A stretch of 64,000 bases of DNA. Origin: Polytrichum commune. Taxonomy: Eukaryota; Streptophyta; Polytrichopsida; Polytrichales; Polytrichaceae. A model generated the notes under the pieces. The model was not told where the DNA came from and ran no database searches. It saw nothing but the letters and a program-made list of their open reading frames with translations. This document shows positions 23,292 to 34,765 of this stretch, one piece after another. Location: assembly GCA_950295325.1 (NCBI GenBank), contig OX485808.1, positions 2,048,501-2,112,500 on the forward strand. The letters run 5' to 3'. A program made the position numbers and the translations under genes. Positions within the stretch are counted from its first letter, which is position 1; the number at the start of each line of letters is the position of its first letter.

Positions 23292-24426
23292 ATAGAAATG
23301 TTACATGCAACTAAAACATAGAAGACAATGTAATTACATTCTATGCCATTAGGTATAACAATAACGTAATAATCCCATAATACACCACCCTTTGGATATT
23401 TGTGGTGTAGGCTTTCTTTAAGTTTCAGTTCAAGAAAGCATGAGTTGTTCACAAGGACTCCAAAACCAACAACTTGAGCTTTAATGATCCTCATGTGGAT
23501 TTTGTAATGCACTCAATAATTATTGTTTTGTTAATCGAACCCTTACGTATCTTGAAATGCTTCAAGTGTTCACACTAAAGCAGGTAATCCTATCATGGGT
23601 ACTTCCAACTCCACAAACAACTTTGGGTGTTGGTTCAAATTGGGAACCATCTCGTCTAGTTAGGATTTGTGAACCATGAACCTTTTTTTATAAAAATAAA
23701 TAATAAATAATAATTTTAATTTTAAAGTTCTAGATTCGCAATTGAGACAAATAAACTTATAAGAGGTCAAACCCTTCAAGTGATCACATTGATCTTCATA
23801 ATTAATTTAACTATATGAACATACGTTGATGTATATATTTTGAGAACATAATCTAATACCATTCTAACATTTGAAGTACATGTTGTTAAGCACAACCTTT
23901 GCCATGTACCACTCAAATATAGACGTGTGCTACGAATAATCTTTTACATAAGGTCAACATACTTAAGGGTCAATTTACACTAGAGTTTCAAGGCCAAGGA
24001 ACTTTGAATGGAGAAACATCCTACATCAGAATTCTCATATGGTATGTATTGGATGATGTTTCATTGTCAGTCGGAGCTTGTGTCAAGCCCACCTCAAATA
24101 AGTGGGTCTAACACAAATCCAAGAGACCATGGAACTTGACAAGGAACCCTTGATTTACTATAACTTATTGTGTAGGAGGGCCTAAGAGGGACCTACATAA
24201 ATAGGATGGTATAGAAATAGCATCCGGCTGAGAGCCTAGGCATGAAAGTCTTACACTACATTTGAAGGCCTATGACCACACATAATTTCCATCTTCCATG
24301 GTACACCCTTTGGATGAGTTTCAAATTTCAAGAGCACTCACAATTCCATCATCACAACCCTCGGTGACAGTGTTGAAGTGGCCCTTAGCTATGGCATACA
24401 TCAACACTTGCAAGGTAGACAATCCT
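23292..24426. other. AT-rich intergenic DNA, nothing recognised
   Basis: About 1.1 kb without a supported gene or a repeat that I can match within the window. Confidence 0.35.
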
Positions 24427-24790
24427 TATTCGGCTACTTCTTATTAAGTTACCTATATTTGAGTGATATGTGATTTGGTGTGGCTCAAAGAATGTATACC
24501 AAAAACATATCTTTAAAGAGATTCGACTACGTGCTCAGAATGTGATAACCATCCAAGACTCAATTATCAACATTATTGGGGGGAGGTGGGGGAAGACATA
24601 TATGACCATTTAATGAGCACGAGAATCTTCAACTTGATAATGAATAGGATATTCATATGAGCTCCAACATTTCTGAGGAAGGTGGCGACGGCCTTGATTT
24701 GGATTTGCTAACCATCTTGTACTCTTAGTGTGTTACATATTCTAGGAGAAGTGGGGCTAGTTAAAAAAAAGGAAACCGACCCATCTACCT
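24427..24790 (-). mobile_element. MITE family B, near full-length copy
   Basis: About 364 bp, ending CCCATCTACCT. All family phrases are in order, including GATTTGGTGTGGCTC, CTACGTGCTCAGAATGTGAT, TATATGACCATTTAATGAGC and GGATTTGCTAACCATCTTGT. The internal G-rich position reads GGGGGGAGGTGGGGG. Confidence 0.8.
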
Positions 24791-25232
24791 CAAGAAGAGA
24801 TTTTATTGTAGGTTGGGTCCTCGGGGGGGGGGTAGTCATTGGTTGGAGTAGCAATACACGTGCGAACAAATGATAGGGTATTTTAAAAACATGGGGGCTA
24901 AAAATTATAAATGGACTTAAGAGTAATATAGGGTATCAAAAATGGCATTGGGCATCTTTAAAGTACTTTAGGGTATGGAATAATAGGTAATTTGGAATTA
25001 TAAGTAATGCAAGCCATTTTTCTATTAACCCAAAGTAGAAATTTACATAATGATAGCATGTGAAAAAAAGAAGATAATTGAAAGTAATACCCCCCTATAA
25101 AATAGTGGTTGTTCGCACCTATATCCTTAACTTTTTAACACACTGCCCCCCCCCCCGAGGTTGGGTCGGATGACACATTGAAATAATGGTTTGAATTAGG
25201 AACTTTTTTTGGAATTCCCATCCAATGAGTGG

Positions 25233-25662
25233 GGAGATTTTTGCGCATAAGCGGTGAAATTCCTAGGCATGTTTTCCAAGTCCAACTGGTTCCATGTTGT
25301 GATGATCTATCGATTTTTCTTCATTAATTTGAGATACATTCCATAGATTCTAGAATGATCGGCATGTAATTTTCACAAAGTCTTGAACTTGAACCAGTTC
25401 TTTCTCAAACTCAACCACTTCACTACGCAACTAGTGGTCAATCCTCCCATGTTCATTAACCGACCGTTAGTTACAGATGAGCTGGTTGAGTTTGAAAAAC
25501 TATTGATTAAAGTTCAAGACTTCAAGAAAATTACCAATCAATTCAAAGGAATATATGAAATATTTCTCCAATTAATGAAGGAAAAATTGAATTATCACAA
25601 CATGTAGCCAATCGGACTTGGAAACACTTGGATTTTGACCAATTATGCCCAAATTTTTCTCC
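25233..25662. mobile_element. Complete foldback element with ~190-bp inverted arms
   Basis: The left arm (about 25233-25425) and the complement of the right arm (about 25475-25662) align over nearly their whole length. GGAGATTTTT pairs with AAATTTTTCTCC, and CAAGTCCAACTGGTT with a diverged AGCCAATCGGACTTGG. The loop of about 50 bp contains CCGACCGTTAGTTACAGATG. Solo arms lie at 16.87, 37.28 and 51.26 kb. The right arm happens to be open as a 74-codon frame, which I regard as chance. Confidence 0.75.
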
Positions 25663-26559
25663 GGACACAAAATGCTCCTTCCATGCCGTGAGTGAACAAT
25701 ATTCTAATGCCGAGGCTCACACAAGGGCAAGGGCAAGGGCAAGAGAGTAAGGAAGGTAGGTGATGGGAAAGATTCGGCAAAAGGCTTGGCTTAGTGACAT
25801 TGCATGTGACAAGGCAGGCTCATGTCTTGTTTGCATGTGCGGGGAGGGAGTTGTCCTCGTGCCGTCCTCTGACACCTCGTCCTACGGCCCTAGTACACTC
25901 TACCCTCCTTTATATCACGCACGGGGGCCACCAAAGTGCACGGGTTATTGAGGAGGTATGTAGTGTTAAACATGGATGCATGACAATAGAGAGTAAGAAT
26001 AAAACTATGTGGGTTGGGAGCACATGTATGATAGGTGCGACGAAGCAAATGCATATGCATGCTCTTCATAAATAGTCATATGTGCACTTAAGTTGTGCAG
26101 TAAGTGATACCCTTTAGCACACTCACTTGTTGAGTTTGCACTTTGCGTCTTCCAATCTTGTAAATATCATAGTATTGAGTCACATATGCATGCAATTTCT
26201 TGTATTCTATGGTGTTACATGGAATATGATGTATATATTGCTAATACTCAATAAGCGATTTCATAATATATATATTGGAGTAGGACAAGTGGGATGATCA
26301 AGTAAAAATAAATAAAAGTCAAATTGATAAATTCGACTACCCACTTTGCACTAGCCCACATGGCATAATAGATTTCAAACCCATAAGAAATCAAGGCCTC
26401 CTTAATCACTTTAGTCAAACAATATGGAGTCGCATTAAATGAAAGTGATTGAATTCCATTCCAACTTGCCTAGTTTAAATTGTAGTTTAAATTGCCCTGA
26501 ATGCATGAATTTTTAATGCTTGACATTCAATGTCGGTTTGTTGAAGTTTTGCTTAAACA
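25663..26559. other. Intergenic DNA, nothing recognised
   Basis: Contains an (AGGGCA)n microsatellite at about 25724-25743. Short overlapping open frames at 25760-26075 have no motif. Confidence 0.35.
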
Positions 26560-26840
26560 TCTCAAGCGATCATCGCAGTTCATCATACATCTATCCAGCT
26601 TCTGTTTGAACACCGGAGCAAAGCAATTGGTCGCTGATGTTGAGCGTTCGAACCCACGTGCCTTCCAGCCCCACCTTTCGTTGGGGGAAGTTACCTTACG
26701 CCTATGCGTACGATTGTTCTTGCGACGAAACGCGGATAGTACCCATGCTTTGGTCCCTTGCGGTTGTGTAGAGCTTCAAAGCCTTTGAAGTCGGTGGTAC
26801 TTTCAGATTCAACAAATGTCTCAATATGCTAGATTCCGGT
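26560..26840 (+). other. tRNA-related or SINE-like stretch, tentative
   Basis: GC-richer than its surroundings, with a Pol III B-box-like sequence GTTCGAACCC at about 26647-26656. No convincing A box, tail or target duplication was found. It may be an old SINE or a coincidence. Confidence 0.25.
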
Positions 26841-26989
26841 CAAGCGGGTTGCCTTAGGTTTCATCCATTTCTCATTACAATTCATTGAATCAAAGGGTGT
26901 AGAAAGTGATATGAGTAAAGTATGCACCAACCAACTAAGTGCGCACCAACGGCTCTAGTTCAAAGTGCGTACTTGAGCGGGAGAACACT

Positions 26990-27113
26990 GTAATGTCATC
27001 CCAACAAATAATGTCAATCTCACATTCAATGTTGGTGAGACTACACGGGTGGTTTACAAATTAGTATTGAGCAAGACAAAGAATATTGATGACACTAAAT
27101 ACAATATTTAGTG
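26990..27113 (-). mobile_element. MITE family A, terminal fragment
   Basis: The last 120 bp or so of the element, with a perfect terminus TGACACTAAATACAATATTT then AGTG, followed by TA at 27114-27115. The other end is missing. Confidence 0.75.
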
Positions 27114-28312
27114 TAGTGAGTATGGTTAACGAACCTACATCATGAACGACATTCATTGTCTTTTTTTCTTTCTTCCTAAGGGATCATGAAATAAGTATCT
27201 AGGGAACGTCGCCACAATGGTTTCACCTAGTTACCATTTACTCGTTGTTGGATAGAATTTACGTGTCTCGAGGAAGGTGCTAGTAAGCCACATCTTCCTA
27301 CATATCATCCATCATAATGGATCCTAAGTATTGTGATTAATTAATTCAACCTCAAGTGTCACTCCTGCATTGACTTCGTTACCCTTGGATTTAGTAAAGT
27401 GTGTGTGGGGTGTGCGTGTGAGAGGGATTATTTGAACATTGTAAGCTACTCACAAAGCACGTGAAGGATGTAGTAAGTTGAGTTTTATATTTTTTTATAT
27501 CTCTTGCTTTTCACCATCATCATTGGACTCTTGTCAACACTTCAATGCACCGTCTTAGCGACCCCTTATGGAAGAACTACACACTAACCTCCCTAATATC
27601 ATGTTGTGGCAATCGAAGTGTGTGTGATATTAAGGAGGTATTTACAACAAGGAGGAAATTTTAGTCTAAGCACGTTCATTCTCTAGGGTTTGGGGATATA
27701 AAAGTGGGAGTGACATAACGGAGGTTAGGGTGTACGGTCTACCCTCCGTATTATGACACTCAATTATACGACATCTCGAATATACAATGCATTTTCCGTC
27801 AACCAAACTTTCTAGTGTTCATTTACTTTTGTACTACGACTATGACGCTCGTAATACAACCCTTTTCCCAGGCCCGAATCGACATATCAAAGAGGTAATG
27901 AATGTGCATAGGTGATGGGGTCTACATTTATTTTAAGGTTCATATGTGATTAGTACTTTGGAACATGCAAGGGAACCTTAGGAACATTGTGAGCATTGAC
28001 GAACCTTGGGTGACATTGGTAAGAATTGGGGAACGTTGTGAACATATTTCTCAAATAAAAATGTTTTTAATGCTTTATGTATATTCATTATGTACACAAA
28101 ATGATATTTTTATTTATTGAAATAAGCCATTTTCTTGAAAAACCTCGATAGTATGACATTGGAGGTCAAAATGTCGTATTACCGAGAACACAACTTTTAA
28201 ATAATAAGACACTCTCTTGCACGACCAAACGTGTCTTAATAAAGAGGAGAATGATATCATTATGACTCAAAATGGTGTGTGTTATCTTTGGGTTGGGCAA
28301 TGAGAGAGACAA
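27114..28312. other. Intergenic DNA with one small perfect-stem hairpin
   Basis: No gene recognised. ACCTCCCTAATATCA at 27587-27601 pairs in 14 of 15 positions with TGATATTAAGGAGGT at about 27625-27639. Confidence 0.45.
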
Positions 28313-28628
28313 CCCTTACTTACTTACTTTTCTTATCAAGACACCCATATTTGCATGGTATGTGCTTTGGTGCGGCTTCAAGAACACATAACAAAAATAC
28401 ATGTTTTCAGAAAACATTGCACTTTGTGTTCAAAACATGATAACCATTCTAAACTTGACAGTCAACGTAAATGGAAGACTCATATGACCATTTAATGAGC
28501 ATGCAATCCGTCACTTGAAAAATGAGTTAGATATTTATATGAGCTCCGAAAACTATGGGGAAAGTGGCCGCGGCCTCAACTTGGATTTGCTAACTATCTT
28601 GTGCTAATCGCGTGTTTCATAACTTGAA
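28313..28628 (-). mobile_element. MITE family B, truncated at the AGGTAG end
   Basis: Contains CAAGACACCCATATTTGCAT, TGATAACCATTCTAAACTTG, CATATGACCATTTAATGAGC and GGATTTGCTAACTATCTTGT. It stops after GTGTTTCATAACTTG. Confidence 0.7.
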
Positions 28629-28884
28629 GGACATTTTGAGCTTATTCATGCTCAGAAAAACACAATTTGGTTTGAGTAGATACTACAATTTACCAAAGTA
28701 ATTCAATGAAATGCACATGACCTAATCTTCACTCCAAACATGCTCATTTTGGCCATGTTTTTGAGAAGGTGCCTCATGTTTCACATTCTTGATAATGTAA
28801 TCCTCAAAGTGGCTCATCGCACTTTCTTGGACACTGAGTTCAAATATAAGTGCTTGGACCATGTCCAAAAGTGAGGAAAGCGTT

Positions 28885-29085
28885 TCACGTGATGTGAATT
28901 TCTTATAAGATTATTGCCGTGGGATTAGGTATCGGATGAGCATAATTATCCCTTAATATTGGGATCGCCCGTTTATGAGGAGCACTTAGACTATGTATTG
29001 AACTTCTTGACAAACAACTGTAAATTACTAGAGTCTTTTAGTTGTAGCCTCTTAATCATTATATTTGTTAATTAAAGACTTTCGA
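28885..29085 (+). repeat. Dispersed repeat, pair with 31.63 kb
   Basis: Shares TGAGCATAATTATCC, GGGATC or AGGATC, GGGGAGCACT or GAGGAGCACT, and TTGACAAACAACTGTAAA with 31630-31830. The family is unknown. It might be part of an old retroelement, but no LTR borders were found. Confidence 0.5.
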
Positions 29086-29464
29086 AAGTCTCAAAATAAA
29101 TGCAAATGGTTTAATATCTAATTCAATTTCTTATTGTGATGACATGTATTTGTACCAACTTGGTTAGTGTCGCCCATGCAAATCACTTTAATAAGTCACA
29201 TTGAATATATTTTTGTGTTTTTCTTGTTCTTTATTTGAAAACCACGTCCTTCAATAGTCTCAAAATCATGAAAAGTCTATGATTACCAAATATAATAATC
29301 TTACTTTGGAAAGAGACCATCATCGGTTCCTTGTTAATATTATGTACAGTTGAGCATGAATTAAAACAAACACCCAAAAAAAAAACTCAAGGAAAGAATA
29401 AGCACAAACAAGAGCCCGCTCACTAGACATTGTCACCAATGTAAAGGTATAATAATTTTGGGAC

Positions 29465-29482
29465 GGGGGGGGGGGGGGGGGG
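29465..29482 (+). repeat. G18 homopolymer
   Basis: Eighteen consecutive G, directly before the element at 29502. Confidence 0.95.
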
Positions 29483-29501
29483 CAACCTACTAGCATCACT
29501 A

Positions 29502-29745
29502 CATCGCTTATGGTATTTAGTGTCGTTGAGTAATAGTGTCATCTGGCCGCAATATTTGGACAACAGGTAACCAAAACCCTGAGGTTGACAACCACAATGA
29601 TTTATTATGCATTTTCTTGTCACGAGTCACAATCGCCAAGTCGTCGCAACGGATGGTCGCAACGGACAAGGTCTCTTCTACTGAGGTCACACAGATGATC
29701 GACGAGTTTATCAAAAGTGTAAACACATGACACTGAATGCCAGTG
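29502..29745 (+). mobile_element. MITE, family A relative (A2 type), degraded
   Basis: After TA at 29500-29501 it reads CATCGCTTATGGTATTTAGT. It ends near CATGACACTGAATGCCAGTG. This resembles the element at 44340-44877 (CACTCTTTATGGTATTTAGT). The 29536-29730 open frame inside it has no recognisable product. Confidence 0.55.
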
Positions 29746-29924
29746 TGCTTGGTAAAATCTCCCTCCTCCCACGTTCAATCATGTAACTATCATCTCAAGC
29801 ACTCCAATGTGTTACGTTTAAAATGTAGAGCGTGGAATAGTCCTCACCATTGCGAACGTAGCGTGAACCGAAACCCGATGAAATCGGGTCCCCTTTGGGA
29901 AATGCTCTAGAGAACGTTAATTTT

Positions 29925-30115
29925 TGTGAGTCCCGACCCCCCTCGCCCTCGGGATAGTAACCCTATGACGCAATTTGCAGGCCCTCTAGATTTCACACGT
30001 ACACCCTCGCGGGCAGTGTACCAATGTCAACCCAACTGCCCGACCCCAAAATTCTTACCCTGGTGCCCACCAAGATTGACTGCACCCAAAAACAAAACAA
30101 AAAAAAGAGTAAATA
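29925..30115 (+). other. GC-rich segment ending in an A-rich tail
   Basis: A GC-rich island of about 170 bp, bounded on the right by CAAAAACAAAACAAAAAAAA (about 30088-30107). This could be an old retroposed sequence. No target duplication or Pol III boxes were found. Confidence 0.25.
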
Positions 30116-30143
30116 ATTACCAAAGTTAAATTCTCGGAAGGTA

Positions 30144-30836
30144 CATTAAATAGTCCTATTAGTTAGGGTGGAAAACTAGTGTGGAAATAATTAATGTGGA
30201 TCACATTATTTTCCAGTCAAGGTGGAAATAACGTGGGTATAAGACATCGAATGTTAGTCATCCAACAAATGTAGCACTTTTGACCAACACATTGGGTATT
30301 AGTCATAGGACAAAAGCAGTAAAAAAATGAAACAATCACCTTCATTATAATTTTTCAGAAATAACCAATTAATGGGATCCGTATTGGTTTTTGTACTGGA
30401 AGTCTAACTTGGATTGGAAAACTAGTATGGCTCGCATCAATTCTCATTATGATAATTAGCATGCATCCTAAATATTGTTGTGGGCCACATGTGGTTATCT
30501 AGGACGCATGCTAATTCTCATAATGAGATTAGAATCGGGCCATATTAGTCTTTCTATCCAAGTTAGATTTCTAATACAAAATTTAGCATGGATCACAATA
30601 ATTGGTGTTTTCCTAGAAACTTAATGAGGGGTGATTTTTATTTTTTTGTTTTCTTTGTTCCTATCATGAATGTCCAGTGTGTTGGTTGAAAGTGCTACTT
30701 TTGTTGTATGACTAATATTCGATGTCTTGGACCCACATTATTTCCACCTCGACTAAAAAGTTAGTGTGGTTCACATTGATTATTTCTACACTAATTTTCC
30801 ACCGGAACGAATAAGACTATTTAGTGTAGTAGTAAG
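30144..30836. mobile_element. Long-TIR foldback element (693 bp), TA-flanked
   Basis: Left TA 30142-30143 then CATTAAATAGTCCTATTAGT; right end GACTATTTAGTG then TA 30837-30838. The two arms are inverted copies over about 170 bp or more (TAAGACATCGAATGTTAGTC on the left, its complement near 30705-30730 on the right). The interior has a second inverted pair (CTAACTTGGATTGGAAAACT versus its diverged complement near 30560). The terminal CA(C/T)TAAATA and TA flanks ally it with family A. Confidence 0.8.
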
Positions 30837-33440
30837 AGATGAAAAAAGAAGTTTATTGTAGTGTTTGTGGGCGGGTACTGTAGGTGAATTCTGATAAGTA
30901 GGTTCAACACAAATTAGTAGTGGAAGAAGTTGAGCAAGGTGTCATATGCCATTTTTATTTTGGTTGGAATCTCTATAAAATCCCATGTGTCACCTCGAAA
31001 AAAATAGCATTTTGGCACCTATGGTATTGTGCAAATGCAAGGACCATGTAGGTAAGGGTCTAAGAGGTGAGCATGTTTTTGAGGGTTTCTTTTTTAAAAA
31101 TTAGGTATGAATGTAAGAATGCACACCCCAAAGAATATTTTGTAAAATATTGTCAATCCCACAGAATAATGTTATGAAGTCTTGCAATGTTTTTGCAGGA
31201 GTTAATAATAATGGAAGCATTCAATATCTCTAAGTTTAACTCACATGGATGTGATGGTAATGTTCATATTATTACTTTTGCAAAATTCTAACAACCCGCA
31301 ATACTTTAGATGTTATTTGAAACAACCACCTAAATAGTCCTACTTTAGTCCTTGATGATGGGGATGGTCCTTTTAGGTACCTCAATTGTGCATGGACCCA
31401 CAGTCTAAATTTCATCCTTCATAACCCTCTCTTGGAAACTAACTCTAAACTAGGTCTTCAAATATGCTTTACTACACATCTTTCATATGAGTTCAACCTC
31501 TCCCTTCCTTCTCCCTAAACATGTTGAAGATCTCTCTAGTCTTTCTCTCGAGTACTTAGTATCCAAATTGATCAAACTACATACAAATAATGTGTAATGC
31601 ATACTCATAATATTACACAACTTTTTGGCTTGCGTTCTGTGCGATCAGGTATCCCTTGAGCATAATTATCCTTTTAATTTCAGGATCCCTTGTCTATGGG
31701 GAGCACTCGTGTTGTATCCTCTGAACTTTTCGACAAACAACTGTAAACTAACGTAAGTTGTAAACAATCAGAGGCTTTTAAATCACACCCTCTTTCTTTG
31801 GAAACAGACGATCATATAGCTACTCAGTAATGTTATTTCAGTCAACAACTAACCACAACACCATGACAATGTTGACAACAAAATTATTCACATATTTGTG
31901 AAAAAAATCGTCGTTCACAATCCTCATTCTTTTTGGCAAAGAGAGCGTCAGAACGAAAGCGAGCATATTCCACGTGTTATGAAATAGAACCTTCAAAACC
32001 AATTCAATCAATTGATCACGATTCACCCCAAACTGCCCTGGGAACTACGGTAACTAACAACCATGGACACGAAGAGTGTCGATCGATCACACCTTCGAGC
32101 CCGTTTGGAATCGAGAGAGAACTTCTTGAAGAGCTTGTCCACATGCACACACGCGCTCATTAGTGGTGGTTGTTGTGGAGCTATTGTTTGGTTGCATCCC
32201 TTTTTTCCTTAGAATAGCATGTGCTTAATATTATAATGCCCTTTGTCCAAACGGAATAACGTCACGCCTTGTGTGCTTGTCCTTTCTTTTTGTGTACTCC
32301 AACTTTGTTTTCACCCCCCCCCCCCTCCATTTATGTTTGAGGTTGACGCCCATGCATTCATGTTGTATATGCATATCGTGTCCTAGCCTAGTGTACGCTA
32401 GGGCCATTCAACCCACTCCTACATCACGCAATGTGCCATGTTCCCTTCCTTTCGAGGAATTAAGTAAAGTGCATGAGCGGTCACCCTCGCCCCATCAATT
32501 TTCATGGCTTCATCTAGCTAGGCCTCGTGTTTTTATTTTTATTATTTTTATTTTTTTAACGGTCTTGCATGATGGAATTTACTGCACGTCGATTTCGGTG
32601 CGAGTGGGAATGGGGTGGCGAATGTAAGGCACCGTAAATGTGTGGTGGGGCTTGAGTACCCTTTGGTACCAAGACCGCCTACTAGAGCATCATGGTGTCC
32701 AAGTAAACTTGTCCATTAGGGAAGGTAAAATTGTAACGAGATTGGTTATCAAGTCTCACCCCCTTTGTTGGGGAGGGGGGGGGGGGATTTTCACTCCTTT
32801 GTATATAATGGAGTTGCATGAAAACAAAGGGGTATTGTCAAGGGGGTATGTATAATACTACATATTTCTTCGATATTCCCCATAATAAAGTCTAGTCTTG
32901 AGCTTTTTCAAAAGTGTTTCTGAAAAGTGTTCGATTTGTTATTAAAATGAAAGACCATATTTTAAAAAAAATTATAAATTTTAGCTCAAAATTGAACAAC
33001 ACCCTATATTTTTTTTTCCTCGCATAGTTTTTTAAGTCGCACAAGTGACCCCCCTCCCCACGTGTTGCACCAAGTTTGTCATGGATGACAACATTGTCGT
33101 AGATTAACAAAGACGCACGCTTTCTTGGAAGATGTGTGATAGTTTCAAAGACTGTCATTCATGGCAAGACGAAATTTGTTAGGAAAAAAAACAAAAAACC
33201 CCAGCATATCCTTTATTCATCCGACCAGAACATCCTCAAAACGTATGTAGTTAAGAATTTTGAAAGTACATATGAAATTAAAATTATCTTCAAAGACTTT
33301 GAATTAACCTAGTAGGAAGACACAGTTGAGACGATCTAACCACAAATCTATAAGGGGCATGTTGTTACCATGGCTAATAGATGAGAGATGTGCTTGTACA
33401 TCCCTTCCATCATTGTTTACGTGCTTGGTTTCATTAGGTG
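30837..33440. other. Intergenic DNA, nothing coding recognised
   Basis: About 2.6 kb holding the 31.63-31.83 kb repeat and G/C tracts at about 32317 and 32777, but no supported gene. Confidence 0.35.
31630..31830 (+). repeat. Dispersed repeat, pair with 28.89 kb
   Basis: Second copy of the block described at 28885, with GCGATCAGGTATCCCTTGAG, GCATAATTATCC and GACAAACAACTGTAAACTAA. Confidence 0.5.
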
Positions 33441-33448
33441 ACACTCTT

Positions 33449-33603
33449 CTTCTTTTGGAACACAGGAGGCGCTCGACCACCTGCCTAGTTTTCCGTCAAG
33501 TAGAGAGACGATTTCACGGCTGGGAATCGAACCGCCAACCCCTCCGTGCGGTTTGGGTACCCTCTCCACTATCGTCCGGTCGATTAGGGTCTTCTCTTAT
33601 GTC
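33449..33603 (-). mobile_element. tRNA-type SINE, apparently full-length (155 bp)
   Basis: Flanked by the direct repeat ACACTCTT (33441-33448 and 33604-33611). On the minus strand it has an A-box-like TAGTGGAGAGG (33561-33571) followed by a perfect B box GGTTCGATTCC (33523-33533), the internal Pol III promoter of tRNA-derived SINEs. The body contains CTCTCTACTTGACGGAAA, shared with copies at 40.5 and 48.8 kb. The 3' tail is short and A-rich. Confidence 0.75.
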
Positions 33604-33904
33604 ACACTCTTATTGGTAATAAAAAATAATGACGCCAAATCACGGGGACATAAGCCCAAATCCATCGAAGCTTTGGCCACCTCACTCCTACCATGTAGCA
33701 TTATCCCCACACTTTGGGAACCACAACCCCACCACAACCGAGCTTATGGACGCAAAGCTCGCATCACATGGCCATCTCACGCCTTGGGAACCTCCCCCCC
33801 AAGGACACCTAGCCTCTAGCCCGTTCCCAAACGACTTTAAAAATCCATGGAGAATTATTGTTCCATAAGGACGTATTGTCCATGTGAGCTATGAATCAAG
33901 GCAC

Positions 33905-34765
33905 CAAACCTTCCTTCGGCTATTTTTTCTTGTCCGGGCGCCCATATTTGTGTGGTTAGGTGTGGCTCCAAGAATGGATATCGAAAATGGCATAGGGTTT
34001 AACAGAGTTTGGATCGCTTGCTCAGAACATGGTATTCATTCCAGGCTCAACAGTCGGCATCGTTGTGGGAACCTATATGACCACTTAATGAGCATGAGAG
34101 CCTTCACTTTGATAACGAACAAGATGTTCATATGCGCTCCAACGAGCTCTAATGGGCCACTTCACACACGAGCCAAGAGCCGTGACCATGAAATTGTGAG
34201 AGCCCAAAAGAAAGTGTCCAAAGGCCGTCCCAAATCAGCTCGAAAGTCATGGAGGGTGGTCACGGATCCTCAAGTGTAGTGTGAAGTCATACGTGACCGG
34301 GCCTTCAACCAAATGTTATGTCAAAGAGTTTCTATTCATGCGGACCCTCACGCATGATCAAATAGAATAAACCAACGGTTGTGAGCGTTCAGAGTGTCGT
34401 GGTCTCCTGGTCTTCTGTTAGGCCTACCTCCAAGAGGTGGTTTTTAAAAACAGTCCAAGTGACCACGAAACCCGATCCATTCATGTCACATAGGAATCCA
34501 TGTAGACCTCACATCCATCTCGCGTTCACATACTCCGTCGGTCCCTCAAGCGTAGTGAGAAGCGAACTTGGACCGGCTCCGCCTTTTCCACCAACGAGAG
34601 CGCTTGAAGCGTAATGGTCACGGGCTCTCAGTCTCGTGTGTGAAGTGGCCCTCATAGGATGATAAGTTACATTCCATCACCTTGTACTAATCGCGCGTTG
34701 ACCTAATACCCTACAAGAAAGCGGGCTAACGGAGAAAAGCAAATAACTAAGACCCGTCAACCTTA
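33905..34765 (-). mobile_element. MITE family B interrupted by a family C element
   Basis: The family B phrases GTTAGGTGTGGCTCCAAGAA, GACCACTTAATGAGCATGAG and TTCATATGCGCTCCAACGAG precede 34154. The rest (CACCTTGTACTAATCGCG, then CTACAAGAAAGCGGGCTA) resumes after 34651. So family C inserted into an existing family B copy. Confidence 0.7.
34154..34651. mobile_element. MITE family C (Harbinger/Tourist-like), 498 bp
   Basis: Perfect 19-bp terminal inverted repeats: GGGCCACTTCACACACGAG at the left and its complement at the right. The interior has GTGACCATGAAATTGTGAG and related phrases shared with the copy at 38397. Open frames inside it (for example 34381-34614) carry no transposase motif. Confidence 0.8.

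Noticed and set aside
26640-26670. A functional tRNA gene at the GTTCGAACCC motif
   Set aside because: No acceptor stem pairing, anticodon arm or A box could be fitted.
28885-31830. The 28.9 and 31.6 kb repeat pair as the LTRs of one retrotransposon
   Set aside because: No TG...CA borders, primer-binding site, polypurine tract or gag/pol remnant lies between them; a separate foldback element occupies part of the interval.
33553-34279. Chain of plus-strand open frames of 77-131 codons
   Set aside because: They run across the SINE edge, family B and family C elements and show no conserved domain.
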